The notes under the pieces were generated by a model. That model was not told the origin of the DNA. It saw only the letters and a program-made list of their open reading frames with translations, and made no database searches. Position numbers and translations under genes: made by a program. Below, piece by piece: positions 1 through 7,693 of a stretch of DNA of 27,205 nt (its first letter is position 1; every line of letters starts with the position of its first letter). Origin of the DNA: DATKWV01 sp035529405 (GTDB lineage: Bacteria > Planctomycetota > Phycisphaerae > Sedimentisphaerales > Anaerobacaceae); the NCBI GenBank assembly GCA_035529405.1, contig DATKWV010000025.1, positions 1 through 27,205 on the forward strand, read 5' to 3'.

Positions 1-1037
1 AGGTTTACGGTTTTGGGCACAGTTTTCTCGGCTACGGGCCGGTAAATCTGCCGATAGCCACAGGCACGGTGCACACGGTGGTATCGAACACCGCACGTTC
101 CTTCAAGGTCGCCAGTGCCGTGAACATAGTCGGGGCGCTGACGCTGGATGAGTCGGCGGCGGTGTACGGCCGAATCGGCGCGCAGGCGAAGATGTTCCCG
201 TTGACAATGACCGTTAGTCGTTATAACGACGTTCGCAAACGGGTATATAACTGCAGGGTCGCGGACAACCGGGTGCTTTCGCCGTTTTTGCTTCGCACTT
301 CGGTAACAGGGGCGATTCTAAACAAGGGCAATCTGCCGCCAGACCATACCGTTGAGTACAGAGGCAGTATCGAGCTGGAAGGTGAAAGAAAGATTGAATT
401 CAACAATATATCCACGGGTACAGGTCCGGACCAGGTTGCAAACGAGGGCACCGGCACGATTGCGATGCTGATGAATAACCCGTTTGAAAAGGTCACTGTC
501 AAATCGGTCGATTTTGACATTCGCATATCGGCCGAAAAGGCCCTTTCCAGGATATGGTCGGTCAGCCTGTCGGATACGGAAGTAAAGCCGGGCGAAAAGG
601 TTGACGTTGAGATAACTCTGCAATCGGTTTTGGCGGAGAAGAAAAAATACGGCTGCAGTTATACGATTCCCGCGCAGCTTAAGCCGGGCAGGTATGAGCT
701 GATTGTGTGCGGAGCAGATGATTATGAAAATTTTCTGAAAAAGGCGATACCTTACAGATTTACTGCCGACAGTTTACCCGAACTTATCGATGTGCTGAAT
801 TTTTCTTTGAACATTGCGCGGGACAGGCTTTATTGTCTGCTGGTTTTGCCGCCGGGCGGTGTTGCGGTTGAGAAGGCCGAGCTTCCCGATTTGCCCGCCA
901 CAAAAGCGCTGGTACTTGCCGATGCCAAGAGGGGCCTGCAGACATGGCCGTATCAGCATTGGCTGGAGAAAAGTTTCGATACCGGTACTTTTGTTGCCGA
1001 CAAAAAGATTATGTACATAACCGTTGAAGAACAATAG
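1..1037 (+). CDS. SpoIVB-like peptidase S55 family protein, 3' part (5' end outside window)
   Basis: The frame is open from base 3 to the TAG at 1035-1037 (about 344 residues), so the gene begins upstream of the window; a GTG at 69 is only an internal codon. The first residues read GFGHSFLGYGP, then a V-H-T-V-V stretch and a 'SFK.AS...VG.LT.D' block. This is what follows the catalytic serine region in S55 (SpoIVB-type) domain proteins, whose 'GFGHPF' segment contributes to the active-site area. The nucleophile-bearing TSGSP-like part would lie upstream and cannot be seen. The remaining 250 residues look like beta-rich accessory domain. The next gene follows after 9 bases, so the two are probably co-transcribed. 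Outside spore formers, S55 proteins are mostly uncharacterised, so the substrate is unknown. Family assignment is by recognition of the motif only. Confidence 0.7.
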   Translation, partial: VYGFGHSFLGYGPVNLPIATGTVHTVVSNTARSFKVASAVNIVGALTLDESAAVYGRIGAQAKMFPLTMTVSRYNDVRKRVYNCRVADNRVLSPFLLRTSVTGAILNKGNLPPDHTVEYRGSIELEGERKIEFNNISTGTGPDQVANEGTGTIAMLMNNPFEKVTVKSVDFDIRISAEKALSRIWSVSLSDTEVKPGEKVDVEITLQSVLAEKKKYGCSYTIPAQLKPGRYELIVCGADDYENFLKKAIPYRFTADSLPELIDVLNFSLNIARDRLYCLLVLPPGGVAVEKAELPDLPATKALVLADAKRGLQTWPYQHWLEKSFDTGTFVADKKIMYITVEEQ

Positions 1038-1046
1038 GAGACACGA

Positions 1047-3338
1047 ATGAAAGACACCGAACGGCCGACAAAGATTCAGCATCTGCGGCTCTGGCAATTC
1101 AAGTTTTGTTTTTACGTATTCAGCCTGTTGCTTTCGGTTTTATTTGGTTTGGCCGGTTGGGCGGTAAGCAGTAAGGTCAGCCGCGACTCCACAAGCCAGC
1201 AGATGCTCAAGGGCCGTACCGAAGATGTCGTCATAGGCTCGGACGGCACCATTGAGCTGGGCCTGGCGGCGGAGGTGCTGTTTGAGGGCCAGGAAGATGT
1301 GTGGTCGGTCAATGCCGTTGTTGCCGGCCCTGAGGCGATATTTTTCGGCACCAGCCCCAACGGGGCGGTTTACCGGTACATTATGGGCAAACTTGAAAAG
1401 ATTTATCCGCCGAAGGAACAAGGCCCTACAGTCACCGGCCCGGCAGGGCCCGCCGGTGTAAACGAGCCTGCCGGCCAGACGGTCACGACGGAACAGTATC
1501 TTGCGAACAAGCATATTTTTGCGATGGCCACGGACGTTTCCGGCAGGCTTTTGGCGGGTATAAGCGGCGACGAGTGTGCACTGTATCGTTTCGAAGCCGG
1601 CCGGATGAAAAGCATCTTTGAACCCAACGACGCCAAATATATTTTTTCGATAGCGGTGGGTCAGGGCGGCAACATTTATTTAGGGACGGGGCCGGAAGGC
1701 AAGGTATATGAGCTCGATGCCTTCGGCAGGAAAGCAAAGGTGATTTACGACAGTCTCGACAAAAACATACTGGCAGTAGCGTGCGGCACGGACGGCTTTG
1801 TTTATGCTGGAAGTGACAGCAGGGCCCTAATATATAAAATAAACCCTGTAAATGCGGCAGCAACGGTTTTGTACGACAGCGACCAGGCGGAGATAACGGC
1901 GCTGTTGTTCAGGCAGGGACTTCTGTACGCAGCAGGAACATCAGCAGAGGTTGTAAAGGCCCAGACGGCGTTTGCATCACGGCAGAATCTGCCGGGCCGC
2001 CCGGAGGCGGAATCACCGCAGGACAAAGAACCGGAGAAAACCGAGGGCCATGTCACGCTGCAGATAGCAAATAAAGAAAAAACACCTGCCGATAAGGACC
2101 GCGCCGAGCGGCCTGCGGCGCCGAAACCCCCAAAGCCGGAAAAGGCCAGTTACGTGTATAAAATAACCGGTGACGGCTACGTGACGGACATATTCAGCCA
2201 GACAGCAGTTTTCTTTTGTATGGCAGGCCAGCAGCAAAAACTTCTTGTGGGCACCGGCAACAGCGGGCAGCTTTTTCGTATAGACCCTGCCGGTGAGCGC
2301 GAGCAGGTAATCTACAGCGACCGGCAGGCCTCGCAGATAACGGCGGCTGCCTCTGTCGACGGGCAAATCTATATCGGTATGGCCAATCCGGCCAAACTGG
2401 TAAAACTATCGGCCGGTTTCGCCTCCGAGGGCACCTATACTTCCGACCTTGTCGATGCCGGTCAGCCGGCCCGATGGGGAAAGCTGCAACTGGAAGCCGA
2501 TGTTCCGAACGGCTGCAGGGTGCTGGCGGCCAGCCGCAGCGGAAACGTCAAAGACGTAAATGACCCGACTTTTTCAGCGTGGTCACAGCCGGTGGAGGTA
2601 ACAGGCCCGGTACAGCTGCAGTGTCCCGTCGGCAGGTTCTGTCAGTATAAACTTATTCTGCAGACCGACTCGGCCCTTAAAAGTCCTGTTATAAGAGAGG
2701 TGGCCGTTGCCAGCACAGTACCGAATCTGGCGCCGAAGGTGGAATCGGTCAGTGTTACTCGAATCCCGGCTGCTGATAAGGCCGGCAGATTTAAGATAGA
2801 TTACAAGGCCGGCGACGACAACAAGGACCAGCTTATCTATAAAATAGATTTTAGAAAAATTTCGAGGACAAACTGGATTGAGCTGAAAGACCGCATTGAA
2901 ACCGAAACTTTCGAATGGGACGGCAGGACCGTTGAAGACGGACGATACGAGGTAAGGGTGACCGCAAGCGATGAAAGAAGCAATACGCCCGCAACGAAAT
3001 TAACCGACGCAAGAATCAGCGACCCCGTAATAGTGGACAATACGCCGCCTGAGATAACAGGCAGTCATATAAAGCAGTCCAAAGGCGGACGGGCGAAAAT
3101 CACTTTCACCGCGGCCGATGAGCTTAGCGCGATTGCCGAGGCGCATTTTACCGTCAACAGCAACGACGAATGGAGAGCCATTGTGCCTGACGACCTGGTA
3201 TATGATACTTTACAGGAAGATTTTACCGTGGTTGTGGAAGAGTTGAAGGCCGGCGAAAACGTCATTGCACTTAAGGTTGCCGACGACCCGGGCAATGTGG
3301 TGTATAAAACTTTTCAGGTTACTGTAAACGGCCGGTAG
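1047..3338 (+). CDS. Membrane-anchored beta-propeller / Ig-like protein of unknown function
   Basis: ATG at 1047 follows an AGGAGA ribosome-binding site that overlaps the end of the preceding gene. Of the 763 residues, 1-17 are charged and residues about 18-40 form one hydrophobic segment (FKFCFYVFSLLLSVLFGLAG), giving a signal anchor with the bulk outside the cytoplasm. From about 80 to 470 there are repeated blade-like units of the form 'I..A.G.DG.VY.G....LIYKI......V.YDS', as in SMP-30/NHL or WD-like propellers. They are interrupted by a Pro/Glu/Lys-rich linker at about 310-370. The C-terminal third has Ig/fibronectin-like stretches ('DGRYEVRVTASD', 'VDNTPPEI'). No catalytic motif is visible. 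Tight coupling to the S55 gene suggests the two act together, perhaps in envelope proteolysis or sensing (inference). Confidence 0.75.
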   Translation: MKDTERPTKIQHLRLWQFKFCFYVFSLLLSVLFGLAGWAVSSKVSRDSTSQQMLKGRTEDVVIGSDGTIELGLAAEVLFEGQEDVWSVNAVVAGPEAIFFGTSPNGAVYRYIMGKLEKIYPPKEQGPTVTGPAGPAGVNEPAGQTVTTEQYLANKHIFAMATDVSGRLLAGISGDECALYRFEAGRMKSIFEPNDAKYIFSIAVGQGGNIYLGTGPEGKVYELDAFGRKAKVIYDSLDKNILAVACGTDGFVYAGSDSRALIYKINPVNAAATVLYDSDQAEITALLFRQGLLYAAGTSAEVVKAQTAFASRQNLPGRPEAESPQDKEPEKTEGHVTLQIANKEKTPADKDRAERPAAPKPPKPEKASYVYKITGDGYVTDIFSQTAVFFCMAGQQQKLLVGTGNSGQLFRIDPAGEREQVIYSDRQASQITAAASVDGQIYIGMANPAKLVKLSAGFASEGTYTSDLVDAGQPARWGKLQLEADVPNGCRVLAASRSGNVKDVNDPTFSAWSQPVEVTGPVQLQCPVGRFCQYKLILQTDSALKSPVIREVAVASTVPNLAPKVESVSVTRIPAADKAGRFKIDYKAGDDNKDQLIYKIDFRKISRTNWIELKDRIETETFEWDGRTVEDGRYEVRVTASDERSNTPATKLTDARISDPVIVDNTPPEITGSHIKQSKGGRAKITFTAADELSAIAEAHFTVNSNDEWRAIVPDDLVYDTLQEDFTVVVEELKAGENVIALKVADDPGNVVYKTFQVTVNGR

Positions 3339-3345
3339 CAGATAC

Positions 3346-3369
3346 GCTTTTGCACAGGAAGGCAAAAGC
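3346..3369 (+). other. Perfect hairpin in the propeller-fumA gap
   Basis: GCTTTTGC (3346-3353) and GCAAAAGC (3362-3369) form a perfect 8-bp stem with the loop ACAGGAAG. No T tract follows, so it is not a classical intrinsic terminator. It may act as an mRNA processing or stability element between the propeller gene and the fumarase gene. The role is not known. Confidence 0.4.
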
Positions 3370-3407
3370 AGCCTGGCCCTGACGATTAAAGACCAACGAC
3401 CAGTCCC

Positions 3408-4262
3408 ATGCGGTATATTGAATTTGAAAAAATCTCTCAGGCGGTAGAGTCACTTTGCATAGAGGCGGCATATAACCTGCCCGATGACGTTTTGGCAGCT
3501 CTGCAGCAGGCAGCTAAGCGCGAATCGAATCCCAAAGCTGCCGAGATACTAAAAAAACTAATTGAAAATGCGCATATCGCAGCAGAAGAAAAAATCCCTC
3601 TGTGCCAGGACACGGGCCTGGCGGTTGTATTTGTCGAGCTGGGTTCGGACGTTGCAATAAAAGCCGAAGGCGGGCAGACACTGGTCGATGCAATTAACGC
3701 GGGTGTTGCCGCAGGTTATGAAAAGGGGTATCTGCGAAAAAGCGTCGCCGCTGAGCCTTTGAACCGGCGCTGCAATACCGGCTCGAACGCACCTGCGATA
3801 ATCCATCACTTTGTTGTACCCGGCAATCAATTAAAGCTTACCGTTATGGCAAAGGGCGGCGGGTGTGAGAACAAGAGTCAATTCAGGATGTTTGCGCCCA
3901 CGGCCGACAGGCAGCAGATAATCGACTGGGTTGTTGAGGTTGTCGGGCAGGCCGGCGCCGATGCGTGTCCGCCTTTTATAGTCGGGGTTGGGGTCGGCGG
4001 CGATTTTGAACAGAGTGCACTGCTGAGCAAAAAGGCCCTTTTGCGGGATTTGAAAAGCAGCAACGCAGATGATTTTTACGCAGAGCTGGAGCGGGACATA
4101 TTTTCTGCCGTGAACGCACTTGGTATCGGCCCGCAGGGCCTTGGCGGCGATACTACGGTGTTGGCGTGCTTGGTCGAGTATGCGCCCTGTCACATAGCAT
4201 CTCTTCCGGCGGCGGTAAATATCGAATGTCACAGCCACCGCCACAAGTCAGTAATTCTCTAA
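3408..4262 (+). CDS. Class I fumarate hydratase, alpha subunit (fumA/ttdA-type)
   Basis: Catalyses reversible hydration of fumarate to L-malate in the TCA cycle. In two-subunit class I enzymes this alpha chain carries the oxygen-labile [4Fe-4S] cluster. The 284 residues have the usual length and the family signatures: IPLCQDTG (Cys66), RCNTGSNAPA (Cys122), MAKGGGCENKSQFRM (Cys153) and GADACPPF (Cys187), followed by a glycine-rich VGVGVGGD. The CQDTG and ACPP cysteines are good cluster-ligand candidates; I cannot tell from sequence alone which of the others supplies the third. The C-terminus (LPAAVNIECHSHRH) is typical. The start at 3408 gives the standard N-terminus but has no clear Shine-Dalgarno. 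No beta subunit is adjacent. The stop codon overlaps the end of rsmA on the other strand by 4 bp. L-tartrate dehydratase alpha is the main alternative. Confidence 0.88.
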   Translation: MRYIEFEKISQAVESLCIEAAYNLPDDVLAALQQAAKRESNPKAAEILKKLIENAHIAAEEKIPLCQDTGLAVVFVELGSDVAIKAEGGQTLVDAINAGVAAGYEKGYLRKSVAAEPLNRRCNTGSNAPAIIHHFVVPGNQLKLTVMAKGGGCENKSQFRMFAPTADRQQIIDWVVEVVGQAGADACPPFIVGVGVGGDFEQSALLSKKALLRDLKSSNADDFYAELERDIFSAVNALGIGPQGLGGDTTVLACLVEYAPCHIASLPAAVNIECHSHRHKSVIL

Positions 4263-5155
4263 TCAGGCTTCACGTGCAAGAGCCGCCAGCAGCGGTTTGC
4301 GATGGCTATGTAATCTTCCGGGGCAAGCTGTTCGGGGCGTTTTGCAGGGTCGATAGAGCAATATTCAAAAACAGCCGGCCAGTCTTCAATCTCCTCAAGC
4401 TGGCCCACGGCAAATTTCGTGCAGGACTTGACCATCTTCCTGCGATGAGACATAAACAAATTCGTAACCCGGCTAAATAACTCCATATTCTGGATAGGAC
4501 AGGCTTTTTCGGGTCTGCGGATGAAACTAACCATGGCCGAATCGACCCTGGGCGCAGGCCAGAACACGGCCGGTTTTAACAATCGCAGGATTTTTACCTC
4601 TCCGGTTACGGCTAAAAAAATACTTAATATGCCGTAATCTTTGCCACCCGGCCGGGCGGTCATACGCCGGGCCACTTCCTTCTGAACCGTAACATACATT
4701 GCATCAGCCACGGTCGCACCGGTCGCCAGGTTCAATATTACAGGAGAAGCCGTGTTATAGGGCAGGTTTGCAACAAGCAGCAGCCGGCCCACACATTTTC
4801 TGCGCGCACACTCAAGGGCCTTTACCACAGCAGGGTTGATGGTCTTTTTGTTCTCGAGCACATCCGCATTTATAACGGTGACGTTTTTCTTTCGGGCCAG
4901 TTGTGTTTTTGCAACCGCAGCTAAAGAATTATCCAGCTCTACAGCGACAACCTCAGCGCCGCATTCGGCCAGGGCTTCGGTAAGTGAACCTGTACCGCAG
5001 CCGACCTCGAGGACAACATCCGTATCGCACACATCGGCCCAATCCACAAGTTTCCTCATCAGATTGAGGTCAATCAGGAAGTGCTGCCCGATGCTTTTTT
5101 TCGGCCTTGCGCCGGCCGATGCGAGCAACTGTTGTATTTGCTGTTTGGTCTGCAT
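4259..5155 (-). CDS. rsmA: 16S rRNA (adenine1518/1519-N6)-dimethyltransferase RsmA (KsgA)
   Basis: Uses S-adenosylmethionine to dimethylate two adjacent adenosines in helix 45 of 16S rRNA, a late checkpoint of small-subunit assembly. The 298-residue protein shows the family order: KKSIGQHFLID near residue 20, the SAM-binding loop LEVGCGTGSLTE (about 49-60), an acidic 'AVELD' strand end (about 71-75), and the catalytic motif NLPYNTASPVI (130-140). The C-terminal domain holds the RRPE and PAKRPEQL motifs usual in KsgA. It is 27 bp downstream of pdxA in the same orientation, an arrangement also known from enterobacteria (pdxA-ksgA). No good Shine-Dalgarno precedes the ATG, so translation may depend on coupling or a leaderless-like mechanism. 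The 3' end overlaps fumA tail-to-tail. Confidence 0.95.
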   Translation of the reverse strand: MQTKQQIQQLLASAGARPKKSIGQHFLIDLNLMRKLVDWADVCDTDVVLEVGCGTGSLTEALAECGAEVVAVELDNSLAAVAKTQLARKKNVTVINADVLENKKTINPAVVKALECARRKCVGRLLLVANLPYNTASPVILNLATGATVADAMYVTVQKEVARRMTARPGGKDYGILSIFLAVTGEVKILRLLKPAVFWPAPRVDSAMVSFIRRPEKACPIQNMELFSRVTNLFMSHRRKMVKSCTKFAVGQLEEIEDWPAVFEYCSIDPAKRPEQLAPEDYIAIANRCWRLLHVKPD

Positions 5156-5182
5156 TAAGACAGGGACACCGAACCTGCCGGT

Positions 5183-6184
5183 TCAGAGATTAAAACCGGC
5201 TGTTTTCAACACCGAATTTTTTTTTACCACAGCCATCCCAATGGCGGCGGCAATTGCCGATTTCATGCCGGTCGGGCTGGCGACGTTGCGGTCGGCTATG
5301 TCGAAGGCCGTGCCGTGGGCAGGGGACGTTCTTATTATGGGTATGCCGAGGGTGATGTTGACGGCTGTCTCGAACGCCAGCAGCTTCACGGGTATCATGC
5401 CCTGGTCGTGATACATGGCCACCACGCCGTCAAATTCGCCGTTTGCGGCCCGCAAAAAGAGAGTATCAGCAGGGTAGGGGCCGCTGCAGTTTATGCCGTG
5501 TTCCTGAGCCAGCAGAATGGCCGGTGATATGATGCGCTGTTCCTCATCGCCGAACTGGCCCTCTTCACCGGCATGGGGATTCAGCGCCGCAACACCTATG
5601 CTCGGAGCTGCAAGGTTAAAGTACTGTTTCAAGGCCGCATCCAGCAGGTCGATAGGCTCAAAAACGCGCCCTATGGTAAATTTATGGCGTACCTCGAAAA
5701 GCGCCTCGTGGATAGTAGCCAGGGCCACTTTCAGCGGCCCGGCCACGAACATCATCACCTTTCGCTTGCTCTTGCAGCGATCGGCGAAAAGTTCGGTATG
5801 CCCCGGCCAGCGGGCACCTGCCAGCTTCCAGCTTACCTTGCTTATGGGGGCAGTTACAACCGCGTCTATGATGCCGGCTTTGGCTGCATCGATAGCGTCA
5901 AAACAAAATTTTAGCGAAGCCTCACCGGCGGCCCTGCTGGGCCCTTTTACCCACGGCGGCACCGAGTACTCGTCGTAGTCGGCCACGATGACCTTGTGAG
6001 GGTAGTCTCTGCTGATTTTTTCATGCTGACACCGGCCCCAGTAGGGTTCAATCTCGGCCTTGTCGGCGGCATAGCAGAGCTGTTCGTTCATACCAAAGAC
6101 AATAAACCTTGCGGTCCGCCTTATCTGCGGCTCGGCAAGGGCCTTTACAATAACTTCCGGCCCGATGCCGGCCGCATCGCCCAT
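5183..6184 (-). CDS. pdxA: 4-hydroxythreonine-4-phosphate dehydrogenase PdxA (start codon unclear)
   Basis: Oxidises 4-phosphohydroxy-L-threonine for pyridoxal 5'-phosphate synthesis in the DXP-dependent pathway. This agrees with dxs being present in the window. Family motifs: MGDAAGIGPEV at the N-terminus (usually MGDPAGIGPE), WPGHTELFA with a metal-ligand His, LNPHAGEEG, AMYHDQGMIPVK and the C-terminal NITLGIPIIRTSPAHGTAFDIAD. The only ATG is at 6184, inside the family's first conserved strand. The codons just upstream (6185-6202) read P-V-I-G-L-T in frame, exactly the missing strand. Upstream to the in-frame TGA (6278-6280) there is no ATG, GTG or TTG. True initiation may therefore be at a near-cognate codon, for example ATC at 6224-6226, which has AGGA upstream. 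It sits between ribE and rsmA in one operon. Confidence 0.93.
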   Translation of the reverse strand: MGDAAGIGPEVIVKALAEPQIRRTARFIVFGMNEQLCYAADKAEIEPYWGRCQHEKISRDYPHKVIVADYDEYSVPPWVKGPSRAAGEASLKFCFDAIDAAKAGIIDAVVTAPISKVSWKLAGARWPGHTELFADRCKSKRKVMMFVAGPLKVALATIHEALFEVRHKFTIGRVFEPIDLLDAALKQYFNLAAPSIGVAALNPHAGEEGQFGDEEQRIISPAILLAQEHGINCSGPYPADTLFLRAANGEFDGVVAMYHDQGMIPVKLLAFETAVNITLGIPIIRTSPAHGTAFDIADRNVASPTGMKSAIAAAIGMAVVKKNSVLKTAGFNL

Positions 6185-6312
6185 CGTCAGACCTATAACT
6201 GGTTGCTGGATTATGCTGTTTTCGATTTTACAGGTTCCTGTAATTTTTATGGTGCTTTTGCGCGTTTTATTCTTAATTCAAAAACGAGCGGCACCTCTTA
6301 GCCTTTAAACAA

Positions 6313-6954
6313 TCAAAAGCCCATTTGTTTTAGTTTTTCGACCGTTAGTTCCTTTTCTTTGCCGAACATGTTTTCGAGCTGTTTTTTTACTGTCTTTGTA
6401 ATTATATCAATTTCTATGTTGACGCGTTCACCGATTTCCGCAGCGCCGAGCGTGGTTTTGCTCAGTGTCTGCGGTATTATTGCTGTTGTGAAGGTGCCGT
6501 TGTCGATTGCAGCGATGGTAAGAGAGATACCGTCAACGGCCACCGAGCCTTTGACTACCATCTGGCCCAGCAGTTCATCGTCGCCGGTGAATGTTATATT
6601 CGCGAATTCACCCTGCCTGTCGATAGAGCTGATTGTTGCCGTTGCATCGACGTGGCCTGTAACGATATGTCCGCCGAATCGACCGTCGGCCCGCAGGGCC
6701 TGCTCGACATTGACGCGTGAGCCGTTATCAAGCATCGCAAGAGTCGATTTTGTCATCGTCTCGGCGCTGACGTCAAAGGCTGCGACACTATCAGCAATAT
6801 CCGCAACGGTCAAACAGGCGCCGTTAACGGCTATGCTATCGCCTGTTTTTATACCGCCGGCGATTTGACCTAAATCCACACAAAGCTGCATCGTATCGGT
6901 GAAATGCCGGGCCGATGTAACCGTGCAAACCGCTTCTATAAGCCCCGTGAACAT
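6313..6954 (-). CDS. ribE: Riboflavin synthase alpha chain
   Basis: Dismutates two 6,7-dimethyl-8-ribityllumazine molecules to riboflavin plus a pyrimidine, the last step of vitamin B2 synthesis; the enzyme is a cytoplasmic trimer. The 213 residues comprise two tandem lumazine-binding repeats. Repeat 1 starts MFTGLIEAVCTV and contains SIAVNGACLTV and FDVSAET. Repeat 2 contains FGGHIVTGHVD and VDGISLTIAAI. The length is standard. The ATG at 6954 is preceded on its strand by AAGGGA at good spacing. A predicted promoter reading towards it lies in the symmetric divergent region at 6967-7025. No other riboflavin genes are nearby. pdxA follows after 128 bp, probably in the same transcript. Confidence 0.95.
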   Translation of the reverse strand: MFTGLIEAVCTVTSARHFTDTMQLCVDLGQIAGGIKTGDSIAVNGACLTVADIADSVAAFDVSAETMTKSTLAMLDNGSRVNVEQALRADGRFGGHIVTGHVDATATISSIDRQGEFANITFTGDDELLGQMVVKGSVAVDGISLTIAAIDNGTFTTAIIPQTLSKTTLGAAEIGERVNIEIDIITKTVKKQLENMFGKEKELTVEKLKQMGF

Positions 6955-6969
6955 TATCGTTTCCCTTAT

Positions 6970-6998
6970 TTGACTTTACGTATCGTAACGTATATGCT
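6970..6998 (+). promoter_or_regulatory. Predicted promoter of the 7151-9520 gene set
   Basis: TTGACT (6970-6975), 17 bp, TATGCT (6993-6998). The start would be near 7005, leaving a leader of about 145 bases before the ATG at 7151. The leader contains a low-GC hairpin, GTTTGTT (7101-7107) with AACAAAC (7113-7119), followed by five Ts, which might be a weak attenuator. Confidence 0.5.
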
Positions 6999-7023
6999 AC
7001 ACTTATAGACTGTAAAAGTCAAA
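6994..7023 (-). promoter_or_regulatory. Predicted sigma70-type promoter of the ribE-pdxA-rsmA operon
   Basis: On the minus strand, TTGACT (7023-7018) is followed after 18 bp by TAGCAT (6999-6994). The -35 is strong and the -10 moderate (4 of 6). Transcription would start near 6987, about 33 bases before the ribE ATG. The -10 overlaps the -10 of the oppositely directed promoter at 6970-6998. Confidence 0.5.
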
Positions 7024-7150
7024 TATTTGTTGTACGGGGCATTTTGTGGTTGCTTACAAACAGATTTGCATTTATTAAAAGAAGCAGAAGTTTCGGTATG
7101 GTTTGTTTTACTAACAAACGTCTTTTTCAACGGTAATGACGGGAATAATT

Positions 7151-7642
7151 ATGAGCAGATTGTTGCTAAAAATAGTGTTACTTGCGGTTGTGGTCGCCGG
7201 CATCGTGGCGGCAGTGAAAATTTACCGGCGTTCGGAATCCAAACCGGCGGAAAAACCCAAAACGTTTTATGATGTTATAGAATCCGATGACCGGAGATTG
7301 CGCACGCTGCCCGAAGCCGCTGAGCCGACATCACCGCCGACTCGACCCAGAAGAATAACAAGGGCCCAGGGACAAGCCATGCAGCAGCAACAGCAGCAGT
7401 TCAAGGAACTTACGCCCGAAGAGCAGGTTCAGGCCGAGAAACTTTTTGAAATGGCTATGTTCGAGAGGAAAAGGGCGCGGCTGCCCGGCATGAACTACGG
7501 CGGGATGGTGCGGTATTGTCGTGAGATAATCCAGAGGTTTCCCGGCAGCTCACAGGCACAACTGGCAAAGCAGATGCTGGCTGAAGTGCCGCAACACGAA
7601 CGCGGCAGATATAATATTACCGAGGAAGAGCTAAGCTTCTGA
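7151..7642 (+). CDS. Small membrane-anchored protein with a TPR-like tail, unknown function
   Basis: I do not recognise a named family. The start at ATG 7151 is preferred over the in-frame ATG at 7136 because GGGA lies at suitable distance before it and the N-terminus then reads as a compact anchor: residues about 4-22 (LLLKIVLLAVVVAGIVAAV) form one transmembrane helix followed by KIYRR. Residues about 30-90 are Pro/Arg/Gln-rich and probably unstructured, including a run of five Gln. Residues about 105-150 (MVRYCREIIQRFPGSSQAQLAKQMLAEV) resemble the last helices of a tetratricopeptide repeat of the kind found in outer-assembly lipoproteins. It is 51 bp upstream of the thymidylate synthase gene and probably co-transcribed with it. 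Confidence 0.7.
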   Translation: MSRLLLKIVLLAVVVAGIVAAVKIYRRSESKPAEKPKTFYDVIESDDRRLRTLPEAAEPTSPPTRPRRITRAQGQAMQQQQQQFKELTPEEQVQAEKLFEMAMFERKRARLPGMNYGGMVRYCREIIQRFPGSSQAQLAKQMLAEVPQHERGRYNITEEELSF

Positions 7643-7693
7643 ATATGTGGTTTCGGGCCGGGCTGATGAATGCCGATTCCGAGGGAGCCGTTA

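Larger units (their letters stand above)
6967..7025. repeat. Inverted repeat framing a divergent promoter pair
   Basis: TATTTGACTTT (6967-6977) and its exact reverse complement AAAGTCAAATA (7015-7025) are separated by 37 bp. Each arm supplies the -35 hexamer TTGACT of one of two divergent promoters, and the centre holds overlapping -10 elements. It is probably a promoter architecture rather than a mobile-element end; a dimeric regulator could also bind it. Confidence 0.6.
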
